64,000 nt of DNA, from contig NZ_JANFQP010000001.1 of the NCBI RefSeq assembly GCF_024436175.1, forward strand, positions 1-64,000, written 5' to 3'. The notes beneath the pieces were generated by a model. That model had not been told where the DNA came from, made no database searches, and worked only from the letters and a program-made list of their open reading frames with translations. This document shows positions 16,314-24,914 of the stretch, one piece after another; the first letter of the stretch is position 1, and the number at the start of each line of letters is the position of its first letter. Source of the stretch: Kaistella montana (GTDB lineage Bacteria > Bacteroidota > Bacteroidia > Flavobacteriales > Weeksellaceae). The translations under genes were made by a program, and so were the position numbers.

Positions 16314-17216
16314 ATGACTTTCAAAAAACCTCAGACCCTCCAATCCATCGCTGAAATTATCGGAGCCCAAATGATTGGCGACGCAAATTTTCCGGTTTTG
16401 GGAACCAACGAAATTCACATGGTCAAAAATGGAGAAATCGTTTTTGTAAACCATCCGAAATATTACGACAAAGCCCTGAATTCCGACGCTACGATTATTC
16501 TTATCGATAAAGAAGTCGCTTGTCCGGAAGGAAAAGCTTTGCTGATTTCAGAAGATCCTTTCAGAGATTTTAATAAAATCAACACTCATTTTACCCGAAT
16601 TTATAATTTCACCGAGGAACTTCACGATTTGGAAGTGGGAGAGGGAACTTTCGTGCATCCAACTGCTGTGATCGGCAACGAAGTGAAGATTGGTAAAAAT
16701 TGCCATATTTTCCCGAATGTAGTAATCGGCGACAGAACCGTAATTGGAGATAATGTGATTATCCAGAGCGGAACTGTTTTGGGCGGCGACGCATTTTATT
16801 ACAGAAAACTGAACGGAAATTTCGATCGCTTGATTTCTGTGGGAAATGTCGTTATTGAAAACAATGTAGAAATCGGGAACAATTGTACCATCGACCGCGG
16901 CGTTACGGATTCTACCATCATTGGCGAAGGTTCTATTTTAGATAATTTAATACAAATCGGCCACGATACCATCATCGGAAAAAAAGTGCTTATTGCTTCT
17001 CTTGCTGCGATTGCAGGTTGTTGTGTCATCGAAGATGAGGTAACGGTTTGGGGACAAGTGGGAATGGCTTCTGGAAACCGTGTGGGAAAAGGAGCAGTTC
17101 TTTTAGGCAAAACCGGCGTCAATAAAGACTTGGAAGGCGGGAAAACCTATTTCGGACAGTTGGCGGAAGAATTTAGAGAATATTTAAGAAAAGAGGTGAA
17201 ATTGAAAAATCTTTAG
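16314..17216 (+). CDS. Second LpxD-like hexapeptide acyltransferase
   Basis: This 300-residue protein has the LpxD fold: an N-terminal domain (TLQSIAEIIGAQMIGD) and a beta-helix with VHPTAVIGNEVKIGKNC-type hexapeptides and the potential catalytic His in NLIQIGHDTIIG. In place of the LpxD word IGSDGFGF it has LGGDAFYY, and the C-terminal helix differs. It may act on another sugar nucleotide or acyl chain. I start at the ATG; an upstream in-frame TTG would add 15 residues without family character. It follows efp and probably belongs to the same operon. Annotation as lpxD would be a paralogue transfer. Confidence 0.82.
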   Translation: MTFKKPQTLQSIAEIIGAQMIGDANFPVLGTNEIHMVKNGEIVFVNHPKYYDKALNSDATIILIDKEVACPEGKALLISEDPFRDFNKINTHFTRIYNFTEELHDLEVGEGTFVHPTAVIGNEVKIGKNCHIFPNVVIGDRTVIGDNVIIQSGTVLGGDAFYYRKLNGNFDRLISVGNVVIENNVEIGNNCTIDRGVTDSTIIGEGSILDNLIQIGHDTIIGKKVLIASLAAIAGCCVIEDEVTVWGQVGMASGNRVGKGAVLLGKTGVNKDLEGGKTYFGQLAEEFREYLRKEVKLKNL

Positions 17217-17391
17217 GATAAAAAAACTCAAGGAATTCTTTGCAGATAGGGCTGATTTATTTCCATTGATCGAGAAGATTAATTATAATAGATTGAATTA
17301 ATATGATCTTTATGCTCTTCTAAAAAAAATATGATCAGTAAATTTTTACCATTTTTCTTTGAAAATGCCCCGATTTCCGGACTAGAATAAT

Positions 17392-17399
17392 TAAATTTG
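17392..17399 (+). promoter_or_regulatory. -7 promoter box for sucD
   Basis: TAAATTTG, an exact consensus match, ends 41 bases before the sucD ATG. Confidence 0.6.
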
Positions 17400-17440
17400 T
17401 AGTGAATTAAATTATAAAGAACAAATTTAAAAAATATAAA

Positions 17441-18313
17441 ATGTCAGTATTAGTAAACAAAGATTCTAAAGTAATCGTACAAGGATTTACCGGAAACGAA
17501 GGAACTTTCCATGCAAGTCAAATGATTGAATACGGAACCAACGTTGTAGGTGGGGTAACTCCAGGAAAAGGAGGAACTGAGCACTTAGGAAAACCGGTGT
17601 TCAATACCGTTGCAGAAACCGTAGAAAAAGCGGGTGCTAATGTATCTATCATTTTCGTTCCGCCGGCATTTGCTGCTGATGCGATTATGGAAGCTGCTGA
17701 AGCAGGTATCAAAGTAATCGTTTGTATTACTGAAGGTATTCCTGTAGAAGATATGGTAAAAGTAAAATCTTACATTGCTGACAGAGATTGCCGATTGATC
17801 GGGCCAAACTGCCCAGGAATCATCACTTCTGACGAAGCTAAAATCGGTATTATGCCAGGTTTTGTTTTCAAAAAAGGAAGAGTAGGAATCGTTTCAAAAT
17901 CCGGAACTTTAACTTACGAAGCAGCTGATCAAGTAGTGAAAGCTGGTTACGGAGTTTCTACAGCAATCGGAATCGGTGGTGACCCAATCATCGGAACTAC
18001 AACTAAAGAAGCTTTGGAATTGTTCATCAACGATTCAGAAACCGATGCTGTTGTAATGATCGGTGAAATCGGAGGTTCATTGGAAGCTGAGGCTGCAAGA
18101 TGGTATAAAGAAAGCGGTTCTAAAAAACCGGTTGTTGGTTTCATCGCAGGACAAACTGCTCCTAAAGGAAGAACAATGGGTCACGCAGGTGCAATCGTAG
18201 GTGGTGCTGAAGATACTGCACAAGCGAAAATGGAAATCATGAGAGAAAACGGTATCAACGTGGTAGATTCACCAGCTGAAATTGGTTCTACAGTTGCTAA
18301 AGTTTTAGGATAA
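17441..18313 (+). CDS. sucD: Succinyl-CoA ligase, alpha subunit
   Basis: The alpha subunit of the TCA-cycle succinyl-CoA synthetase carries the CoA-binding Rossmann domain ([20 protein letters not shown] near residues 14-33) and the phosphorylated histidine in GHAGAIVGG near residue 245. [20 protein letters not shown] is the family signature. Length 290 is normal. The beta-subunit gene sucC is not adjacent, which is usual in Flavobacteriia. The gene has its own promoter and terminator. Confidence 0.96.
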   Translation: MSVLVNKDSKVIVQGFTGNEGTFHASQMIEYGTNVVGGVTPGKGGTEHLGKPVFNTVAETVEKAGANVSIIFVPPAFAADAIMEAAEAGIKVIVCITEGIPVEDMVKVKSYIADRDCRLIGPNCPGIITSDEAKIGIMPGFVFKKGRVGIVSKSGTLTYEAADQVVKAGYGVSTAIGIGGDPIIGTTTKEALELFINDSETDAVVMIGEIGGSLEAEAARWYKESGSKKPVVGFIAGQTAPKGRTMGHAGAIVGGAEDTAQAKMEIMRENGINVVDSPAEIGSTVAKVLG

Positions 18314-18334
18314 GATTGATATAACTTTAATATT

Positions 18335-18367
18335 AAAACGTTCCGTAATATTTGCGGAACGTTTTTT
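18335..18367 (+). terminator. Terminator of sucD
   Basis: An 11-bp perfect stem (AAAACGTTCCG / CGGAACGTTTT) and T run, 21 bases after the stop. Confidence 0.88.
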
Positions 18368-18451
18368 TATAATTTGTTAATAAATAACAGAGAAATAATA
18401 ATTTGAGTAGGACTTTGCCCTATTTTCCAGTAATTTTCATTTAATAAATAA

Positions 18452-18485
18452 AAAAATCCCATCAAATTTTATTGATGGGATTTTT
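18452..18485 (-). terminator. Terminator of the ABC exporter operon
   Basis: A 14-bp perfect stem (AAAAATCCCATCAA / TTGATGGGATTTTT) lies just past the permease stop and is flanked by A and T runs, so it may also act on the plus strand. Confidence 0.88.
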
Positions 18486-18509
18486 ATTTTGTTTAAAATT
18501 GAATTCAAT

Positions 18510-19826
18510 CTAGCTTCTAATCCATTTCCAAAGTTCTTTTGCTGTGGCTTTATTTCCGTACATTAAAATTCCTACTCGATAGATTTTTGCTGCCACGAAA
18601 ATCATTAACAAAGTTGAAATAATCAGCAATGCCATTGAAAGTGCAATTTGCCAAGCCGGAACACCAAACGGAATTCTCGCAATCATCGCAACAGGCGATG
18701 TAAACGGAATGATTGAAAGCCAAAAACCAAGCGGACCTTCCGGATTGTTCATAATTGTGAAACTTCCGTACATTCCCAACATCAGCGGAATAATTGCAAA
18801 AAGAGTGAATTGTTGCGTTTCAGTTTCGTTGTCTACAGCTGATCCAATTGCTGCGTACATTGAGCTGTAGAAAATATATCCCATCAAGAAAAATACAATG
18901 AATACGAAGATGATCAACGGGAAATTCATATCTAAAAGGATGTGTGAAACCTGTGTAGCAGTTTCTGCGATGTCGAATTTCTGCATCATTTCTGCAGATT
19001 GTTCACCGCCAGGAATTTGTTTTTGCATTGCTTGAAAGCCCGTGTTCAGGAAGATTGCTCCCATAACCGACATCGTAATCCAAATTACAAATTGAGTGAG
19101 CGCTACCAAAGTTACGCCCAATATTTTCCCCATCATCAACTCAAAAGGCTTCACCGAAGAGATGATAATTTCGACCACACGGTTGTTTTTTTCTTCCAAA
19201 ACGCTTCGCATTACGCGAACGCCGTAGATGATGATAAACATGAAAACAGCATACATCAAAATCATACTGAGACCAGATTTTACACCGAAATCAAGGTCAG
19301 AATCAGCTTTGTTATTGTCCACCACATTTTGGGTGTTTAGATCAAAATTTTTATCAAGGTTTACAAGTTGGTCTTCCGAGAGACCGAGGGTTTTGATTTT
19401 TTCTTTTTTAATGACTTTAGAAAGGTCAGCAGAAACGCTTGATTTGGTTTCGAAACCGATTTTTTTATTGATGAGTAATTTGGTGCTTTTCTCCAACTCG
19501 TCGAAATCGTTGTTTTTCAATTCTGGGATGATCAAAAGCCCTTCGATGCCCGTCATTTCCTTTAAAGTCGAAGTGAGCGCTCGTTCATTTTCCTTGGGAA
19601 CAAAAACATATTTTATGGTGTTATCGCTCTTCAGATTTCCCACGAAAAGTCCGCTTTTATCAACTACATTGAAGGTGCTGGAACTTTCATTTGCCTTAAA
19701 CATAAACGCAATTAAAGCTCCGAAACCAATCATTAAAATCGGCGCAAGAAGCGTGAGAATGATGAAAGATTTTTTCTTCACTTGCGTGAGATATTCTCTT
19801 TTCGTGATTAAAAATATATTTTTCAT
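18510..19826 (-). CDS. ABC-2 type exporter permease (NatB-like)
   Basis: A 438-residue inner-membrane permease. A first membrane helix near residues 20-42 is followed by a large extracytoplasmic loop (to about residue 180) and five to six further helices, for example MILMYAVFMFIIIYGVRV and LIIFVFIVFFLMGYIFYSS. The EKNNRVVEIIISSVKPFELMMGKILGV word is characteristic of the NatB/ABC2 family of sodium or drug exporters. The substrate cannot be read from sequence. It follows its ATPase by 53 bases. Confidence 0.9.
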   Translation of the reverse strand: MKNIFLITKREYLTQVKKKSFIILTLLAPILMIGFGALIAFMFKANESSSTFNVVDKSGLFVGNLKSDNTIKYVFVPKENERALTSTLKEMTGIEGLLIIPELKNNDFDELEKSTKLLINKKIGFETKSSVSADLSKVIKKEKIKTLGLSEDQLVNLDKNFDLNTQNVVDNNKADSDLDFGVKSGLSMILMYAVFMFIIIYGVRVMRSVLEEKNNRVVEIIISSVKPFELMMGKILGVTLVALTQFVIWITMSVMGAIFLNTGFQAMQKQIPGGEQSAEMMQKFDIAETATQVSHILLDMNFPLIIFVFIVFFLMGYIFYSSMYAAIGSAVDNETETQQFTLFAIIPLMLGMYGSFTIMNNPEGPLGFWLSIIPFTSPVAMIARIPFGVPAWQIALSMALLIISTLLMIFVAAKIYRVGILMYGNKATAKELWKWIRS

Positions 19827-19879
19827 GGAATTTTTTCAGTTTTTATTGATGTGAATTTTGTTAATGAAATCGCTACAAC

Positions 19880-20785
19880 TTATTTCGCAACTGCATTGAT
19901 GAAAACTTCATTCATGCTTGGGATTTTTTCATCAAACGAACGGATTTTTCCGATTTTCATCAGTTCATTCAGCAATAAATTTTGGTCGTTATCATTTTTC
20001 AATTCGAAAGAAACGAGCTGGTTTTGAGTATCGAATTCGTTGATGTGAAATTTTTTTCTAAAGTTTTCAAATTTTTCCAAATCTACTTCTGAAAGCGTGA
20101 TTCCGAAGATATTTTTTTTGAATTTTTCTCTCACATCGAATACTTTTCCGTCCAGAACTTTTTTTGATTGATTGATCAAAGCAACATAATCGCACATTTC
20201 TTCCACACTTTCCATTCGGTGTGTGGAGAGGATGATTGTGGTTCCGTTGTTTTTCAAATTCAGGATTTGATCTTTAATTAAATTGGCGTTCACGGGATCG
20301 AAACCAGAAAAAGGTTCATCCAAAATCAGCAGTTTCGGGCGATGCAAAACGGTGACTACAAACTGTATTTTCTGCGCCATTCCTTTGGAAAGTTCGCTGA
20401 GTTTTTTCTTCCACCACTGATCTATTTCTAGCTGCTCGAACCAATATTTTGCCTGACTTAATGCTTCATTTTTGCTCATTCCTTTCAGCTCGCCGAAGTA
20501 TAAAATCTGGTCTCCGACGGACATGTTTTTGTACAAACCGCGTTCTTCAGGCATATAACCGATTTGTTTGATGTGCTCCGGATTGAGTTTTTGTTGATTG
20601 ATGAAGACTTCTCCCGAATCAGCTTGAGTAATTTGATTAATGATTCGGATGAATGTCGTTTTTCCTGCGCCATTGGGTCCTAAAAGTCCATAAATACTGG
20701 CTTCGGGAACATTGATTGAGAAGTTGTCGAGCGCGAGTTTTTTACCGGCGTTGTAGGTTTTGGTGACGTTTTCTGCTTTCAGCAT
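19880..20785 (-). CDS. ABC transporter ATP-binding protein (NatA-like)
   Basis: This 301-residue ATPase pairs with the downstream ABC-2 permease. Walker A is GPNGAGKT near residue 38, the signature is LSKGMAQKIQF, and Walker B plus the catalytic Glu are LLILDEPFSGFDP, followed by the STHRMESVEEMCD switch histidine. The C-terminal ~85 residues form the extra domain usual in NatA-type ATPases. It is first in a two-gene minus-strand operon; no exact consensus promoter was seen upstream. Confidence 0.92.
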   Translation of the reverse strand: MLKAENVTKTYNAGKKLALDNFSINVPEASIYGLLGPNGAGKTTFIRIINQITQADSGEVFINQQKLNPEHIKQIGYMPEERGLYKNMSVGDQILYFGELKGMSKNEALSQAKYWFEQLEIDQWWKKKLSELSKGMAQKIQFVVTVLHRPKLLILDEPFSGFDPVNANLIKDQILNLKNNGTTIILSTHRMESVEEMCDYVALINQSKKVLDGKVFDVREKFKKNIFGITLSEVDLEKFENFRKKFHINEFDTQNQLVSFELKNDNDQNLLLNELMKIGKIRSFDEKIPSMNEVFINAVAK

Positions 20786-20897
20786 GAAGATGATTATTTG
20801 AAAGGATTAGTATAAAAATACTTTGGAAAGTTACGGAATTTTGGGAGAAAATTCGGATAAGGTTTCTGGGATTTCCTTTTTTGGGTAGGTAAGGTGT

Positions 20898-20928
20898 CAA
20901 AAAAAATAGCGTTCCGTAGGAACGCTAT
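20898..20928 (-). terminator. Terminator of dusB
   Basis: On the minus strand ATAGCGTTCC pairs perfectly with GGAACGCTAT around a three-base loop, followed by a T run. Confidence 0.88.
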
Positions 20929-20985
20929 ATATCAGTGGGATTTTATTGATCTACACAGATTTGATTCTTACGGAATCTGAGAAAA

Positions 20986-21981
20986 TTAATTTGAAAATTG
21001 ATGTTCGCGATAAAAATCAGCAGCTTCGGCAATCACCTGATCCATTTCTTCTAAAGTGAAAACTTCGAGGAATTTTCTCCGGAAATCTTTAAAATGCGGA
21101 ATTCCACGGAAATAATTGCTGTAATGTTGGCGCATTTCGATGAGTCCTAGTCTTTCGCCTTTCCATTCCATGCTCCATTCTGCATGCTGGCGAACGGCTA
21201 ATAAACGATCCGTAATCGTAGGTTCAGGTAATTTTTCTCCAGTTTGGAAAAAATGTTTGATTTCATTAAAAATCCAAGGGTAACCAATCGCTCCACGGCC
21301 GATCATGATACCGTCGCAATCATATTTTTGCTTGTATTCCAGAGCTTTTTCGGGAGAATCTACATCGCCGTTTCCGAAAATTGGAATTTCGATATTCGGG
21401 TTATTTTTGACTTTAGAAATATAATCCCAATCGGCTTCGCCTTTGTACATTTGAGATCGTGTTCTGGCGTGAATAGTTAGCGCTTTGATTCCTGCATCTT
21501 GCAGTCTTTCAGCGACTTCCATGATGTTAATCGTTTCGGTGTCCCAACCTAAACGGGTTTTTACGGTAACCGGCAAATGTGTAGAGTTTACGACCGCTTT
21601 GGTGAGGCGAACCATTAAATCAATATCTTTTAAAACGCCGGCTCCGGCTCCTTTGCAAACGACTTTTTTCACTGGACAACCGAAATTGATGTCGACCAAA
21701 TCGGGGTTAACGGTTTCTACGATTTTCGCGGACATCGCCATTGCTTCTTCATCGCCACCAAAAATTTGAATTCCGACCGGTCTTTCGTAATCGAAAATGT
21801 CGAGTTTTTTGCGGCTTTTCATGGCATCACGAATTAAACCTTCGGATGAAATAAATTCGGAATACATCATATCGGCGCCGTGCATTTTGCAAAGTCTGCG
21901 AAAAGGAGGGTCCGAAACGTCCTCCATTGGGGCAAGAAGGAGTGGGAACTCAGGAAGTTCTATATTTCCGATTTTTATCAT
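20986..21981 (-). CDS. dusB: tRNA-dihydrouridine synthase
   Basis: An FMN-dependent TIM-barrel enzyme that reduces uridines in the tRNA D-loop. PLLLAPMEDVSDPPFRRL opens the barrel. NFGCPVKKVVCKGAGAGVLK contains the catalytic Cys, and VKTRLGWD, IHARTRSQMYKGEADWDYI and GNGDVDSPEKA, then GIMIGRGAIGYPWIF, bind FMN. Length 331 fits DusB. It is monocistronic. Its -7 box ends only 4 bases before the ATG, so the transcript should be leaderless. Confidence 0.95.
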   Translation of the reverse strand: MIKIGNIELPEFPLLLAPMEDVSDPPFRRLCKMHGADMMYSEFISSEGLIRDAMKSRKKLDIFDYERPVGIQIFGGDEEAMAMSAKIVETVNPDLVDINFGCPVKKVVCKGAGAGVLKDIDLMVRLTKAVVNSTHLPVTVKTRLGWDTETINIMEVAERLQDAGIKALTIHARTRSQMYKGEADWDYISKVKNNPNIEIPIFGNGDVDSPEKALEYKQKYDCDGIMIGRGAIGYPWIFNEIKHFFQTGEKLPEPTITDRLLAVRQHAEWSMEWKGERLGLIEMRQHYSNYFRGIPHFKDFRRKFLEVFTLEEMDQVIAEAADFYREHQFSN

Positions 21982-21985
21982 GGTG

Positions 21986-21993
21986 CAAAAATA
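21986..21993 (-). promoter_or_regulatory. dusB -7 box 4 bases before the ATG
   Basis: Minus-strand TATTTTTG, an exact consensus match, is followed by CACC and then the ATG. Confidence 0.6.
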
Positions 21994-22162
21994 CTATTTT
22001 TTTGAATGATAGAGGAATTGGTTTTTTTTAATGAATTTGATTTTGTTGTTTAATGTTTTATTTTGATTGTTTCTAAGGTGTTTTTGAATATTATTTATTT
22101 TTTTATAAAAATGTATCTATTTTATTAAAATATTAGTAATTTTATTATCTAAAAACAACACT

Positions 22163-22564
22163 ATGAGAAAATTTTTATTGACATTGTTTCTTTTGGGGAT
22201 TTCTTTTGTTCAGGCTCAACTGACAGTTACAACCAATCTACGCGAAGATGGGGTTTGGAACAAGGACAAGATGATTTGGGATATTACGTCTACGGAAGAA
22301 GGTCTCACGGTTTTTAATTTTGATAAAAATCTGTCCAGTTTCCGTCATATTACCAATAGTATGACTTCTGTTTATACTATTAAAGATTGGGATTATGATG
22401 AAAAAGAAGTGCTTTACGAAATGCAGGTGCAAAGTGATGCTGGGAACGATTATGATTTTTTGATTGATGGGATTAATGAAGTTGTGATTTTCTTTTATCA
22501 TGACAAGGATGGAAACTATCGAATGGTAAGACATGTTATTAAAGATACTAATTTTCAAGAATAG
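22163..22564 (+). CDS. Small secreted protein of unknown function
   Basis: I do not recognise this 133-residue protein. It begins with a clear signal peptide (MRKFLLTLFLLGISFVQAQ, cut after AQ). The mature part is acidic and aromatic, and appears beta-rich, with repeated Trp/Tyr/Phe words such as VYTIKDWDYDEKE and FFYHDKDGNYR. There is no Cys, lipobox or sorting domain, so a soluble periplasmic protein is likely. It stands alone, with a terminator 20 bases after the stop and a very AT-rich upstream region without an exact promoter match. Confidence 0.75.
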   Translation: MRKFLLTLFLLGISFVQAQLTVTTNLREDGVWNKDKMIWDITSTEEGLTVFNFDKNLSSFRHITNSMTSVYTIKDWDYDEKEVLYEMQVQSDAGNDYDFLIDGINEVVIFFYHDKDGNYRMVRHVIKDTNFQE

Positions 22565-22583
22565 TATTTTTGAGTTTCATAAA

Positions 22584-22616
22584 AAAAAAACAGATCCGAA
22601 AAAGATCTGTTTTTTT
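22584..22616. terminator. Terminator between convergent genes
   Basis: ACAGATC and GATCTGT pair around CGAAAAA, extended by A6/T6 flanks on both sides, between the plus-strand secreted protein and the minus-strand membrane-protein operon. Confidence 0.85.
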
Positions 22617-22632
22617 ATGTTATAACCAAGCT

Positions 22633-22836
22633 TCAATCAAAATCATGATGCGTGTCGTCTTTTGAGTTTTTAAGAACGAACCACATTCCGATGGTTAATC
22701 CGATTACGCCGGCTACAGCCGTCATCAAAGCGCGTTCTAACTTGTCTGGAAGATCATTTCCGATATAATTCATTAAGAAAAGAATCAGGAAAGTGATGAC
22801 AGCGATTACAGCGAATTTTTTACTTTTTATATTCAT
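22633..22836 (-). CDS. Small two-helix membrane protein
   Basis: A 67-residue protein of unknown function with two predicted membrane helices (FAVIAVITFLILFLMNYI and ALMTAVAGVIGLTIGMWFVL) joined by a charged loop and ending with an acidic, His-containing tail. Its ATG overlaps the stop of the DUF3575 gene (TAATG), so the two are translationally coupled. It is the last gene of a three-gene minus-strand operon headed by a thioredoxin-like protein. The coupling supports it as a real gene. Confidence 0.7.
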   Translation of the reverse strand: MNIKSKKFAVIAVITFLILFLMNYIGNDLPDKLERALMTAVAGVIGLTIGMWFVLKNSKDDTHHDFD

Positions 22837-23465
22837 TATCTTATTTTATATGAAATCATAATTCCACCTCTGTACGGAAGCCATTCTCCGCTTCTGTTGT
22901 ATTCTCTGGTCGGATCGGTATCGTAACGAACGCCTAATTCTTTATGATAGCCTTTGTAATAACTTTGTATTGAACCACCACCGACGTATAAATCCATATT
23001 CCAATTTTCGCTCAATTCAAACTGATAACCGACGGTTGCTCCAATGAGGAAAGAGAAACCGTTTTGGTACAAATCTGAAGTTGTATAAATCGGCGATTCT
23101 GGAGTATACTGGTAATCACTGTTGCTCCAGTAATTATATTTTTGAATAATAAAGCGAGAAAAAGAGATGTTTCCAGCAACATACCAATGTTTAAAAGCTT
23201 CGTTAAAATAATATCTTCCGTCAAAACCGAGCATATAAACTTGTGCATATTTTCCGGCAAAAGATTTCCACGGAGAAATGAAAACGTCGCCTTGAAGCGT
23301 CCATTTTTTGTTCAATTGATATTCAACACCCGCGTTCAACATTCCAATCGGAAGGAAAAGCGCATTGGCTTTCACGTAAAGTTTTTTGGTTGTGAGAGAA
23401 TCTTGCGATTGAGCAGTAGAAAGCGCTGCAAATGAAATTGCGATTGCCAATAAAAGTTTTTTCAA
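22836..23465 (-). CDS. DUF3575-type outer-membrane beta-barrel protein
   Basis: The 209-residue protein has a signal peptide (MKKLLLAIAISFAALSTAQ). Alternating beta-strand words follow, such as LYVKANALFLPIGMLNAGVE, WTLQGDVFISPW and FLIGATVGYQFEL, and it ends on an amphipathic strand (GGIMISYKIR). This matches the DUF3575 family of small predicted outer-membrane barrels of Bacteroidota, function unknown. It lies 7 bases after the thioredoxin-like gene and overlaps the next small membrane gene by one base. Confidence 0.8.
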   Translation of the reverse strand: MKKLLLAIAISFAALSTAQSQDSLTTKKLYVKANALFLPIGMLNAGVEYQLNKKWTLQGDVFISPWKSFAGKYAQVYMLGFDGRYYFNEAFKHWYVAGNISFSRFIIQKYNYWSNSDYQYTPESPIYTTSDLYQNGFSFLIGATVGYQFELSENWNMDLYVGGGSIQSYYKGYHKELGVRYDTDPTREYNRSGEWLPYRGGIMISYKIR

Positions 23466-23472
23466 AACAGAT

Positions 23473-24645
23473 TTATTTTAAAGTTTCTAAAAGTTGAGTT
23501 GCGAGTGTGGCGTCTTTGCCTTGAGCATTGGCGATTTTTTTCGAGATTTCGGCATAAGCTTTTGCCTGATCTTTATTGCCTGTTTTCGAATAAATTTTTG
23601 CCAAAATATAAGTGTTTTCAGGAGTTTCAGATTTCATTACCGATTTTTCTGCCCACTCTTCAGCTTTCTTTAGTGAAGAAGGCTTGGTGATGTGCTCACT
23701 GAAAATCCAAGCTGCTTTTAGAAGTTCCTCGGATTCGAAGTTTTCTGCGTTTTGATAGTATGATAAAGCTGCTTTTTCGTATTCAGCAAATTTCCCGTAA
23801 TTGGGATAAAGTATGACTTTCATTCGGTTCAAAGCAGTTTCAGCTTCGGTTTTTCCGACCAATGGAATTGCGTTTTTGTAGAATTCTTCATCATTAATTG
23901 TTCCGGTTTTTTGATCCAAAGCATTTTCTAGAATTTTAGAAATTTTGATGTTGGTATCAAATTGATTGTAAATATCTTCCGACATCAAAGTAGTGATTTC
24001 CTGTTTTTTAGCAACAAAAATCTGATAATTGGGGTCGCTTGGAGATTTAATGAAATAAAGCAACATTCCAACTTCGTCTTTCGTCAAAGCTTGATTGCCT
24101 TTCACTTTGAAATATCTTTCCGAAGCTTTTTTTGCCAATTCGTAATCGCTTTGTGCGTACAAACTCATCATATTGAGTAAAAATTCAGGATCACTTTCTC
24201 CTTTTTCAAATAATTCTTTGTTGGAAGAATTTCTGTATTTCGGTTGGTTGGCTTCTTTTGCGATGGTCAGAAAATCCTGCTCTCCCATGTAACCGTAGTT
24301 TTTCATCACCACTTCACCTTCACCATTCAGAAAAAGAAAAGTAGGATAGGAACGAACCCCGTATTTCATTGCGATTTCTCGACCTTCCCCTTTTTCCATA
24401 TCAAATCTTGCGTTGATGAAATTGGCGTTGTAATATTCTGTAACCGAAGGCAGCGGGAAAATATTTTTCTCCATCATTTTGCAAGGTCCGCACCAAGAGG
24501 CATATGCATCGATGAAAACCAATTTTTTTTCAGCTTTTGCTTTAGCTAAGATCTCTTTGAAACTTGTGTTCTGAAAATAGATGCTTTGCTGGGCAAAAAC
24601 AGTGATGGAAAAAGAAATAAGAATTAAAAAAAACAGTTTTTTCAT
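23473..24645 (-). CDS. Exported thioredoxin-fold protein with helical C-terminal region
   Basis: After a signal peptide (residues 1-19, ...VFAQ) comes a thioredoxin fold with the redox motif CGPC at residues 52-55 (DAYASWCGPCKMMEKNIFP) and the cis-proline segment VRSYPTFLFLNGEG. Residues ~150-390 are all-helical, with TPR-like words at the end (TYILAKIYSKTGNKDQAKAY). It probably acts on disulfides of periplasmic proteins. A near-consensus -7 box (minus-strand TATATTCG at 24666-24673) may drive the three-gene operon. Confidence 0.88.
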   Translation of the reverse strand: MKKLFFLILISFSITVFAQQSIYFQNTSFKEILAKAKAEKKLVFIDAYASWCGPCKMMEKNIFPLPSVTEYYNANFINARFDMEKGEGREIAMKYGVRSYPTFLFLNGEGEVVMKNYGYMGEQDFLTIAKEANQPKYRNSSNKELFEKGESDPEFLLNMMSLYAQSDYELAKKASERYFKVKGNQALTKDEVGMLLYFIKSPSDPNYQIFVAKKQEITTLMSEDIYNQFDTNIKISKILENALDQKTGTINDEEFYKNAIPLVGKTEAETALNRMKVILYPNYGKFAEYEKAALSYYQNAENFESEELLKAAWIFSEHITKPSSLKKAEEWAEKSVMKSETPENTYILAKIYSKTGNKDQAKAYAEISKKIANAQGKDATLATQLLETLK

Positions 24646-24772
24646 AGAAGCTGAGAAATTTGATGCGAATATAATTATAAATAAATAACAAGGAAAAAAT
24701 ATTTAAAAACAACTTAATTATGTTTAATAAATGAATTTTTGGCTTAAATATTGATGGCCTTTTAAAAAATAA

Positions 24773-24874
24773 ATGTCACATGAAAAAGAGCATGAAACAA
24801 TTCAAGATCCGGTATTTGCGAATGCTTTCGAAAGTGAAAGATCAAGTTTTTGTAAATGGAGTCATTTAAATTAA
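24773..24874 (+). CDS. Candidate 33-residue small protein
   Basis: A short reading frame with ATG lies alone between the thioredoxin-like gene and glnS, on the opposite strand to both. It would encode a charged peptide starting MSHEKEHETIQDPVFANAFE and containing one Cys and one Trp near the end (CKWSHLN). Its stop codon touches a strong terminator hairpin. No consensus promoter is visible (TAAATATTG upstream is only partial). It may be a real small gene or chance in a 270-base gap. Confidence 0.3.
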   Translation: MSHEKEHETIQDPVFANAFESERSSFCKWSHLN

Positions 24875-24908
24875 AAACCCTTTCGGTGCAATTTCCGAAA
24901 GGGTTTTT
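24873..24908. terminator. Terminator of glnS
   Basis: A 14-bp perfect stem (AAAAACCCTTTCGG / CCGAAAGGGTTTTT) lies 7 bases beyond the glnS stop. T runs on both strands would also allow it to end the candidate small plus-strand gene. Confidence 0.9.
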
Positions 24909-24914
24909 TGGTTT

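Noticed and set aside
19228-19854. A 208-codon frame antisense to the ABC permease
   Set aside because: Mirror of a real gene with clear family motifs; the translation is Ser/Phe/Leu-rich and lacks any domain.
18510-20785. ABC-2 exporter considered as a gliding (Gld) transporter
   Set aside because: The ATPase and permease resemble NatAB; no gldF/gldG-type Gldg repeat domain or other gliding gene is adjacent.
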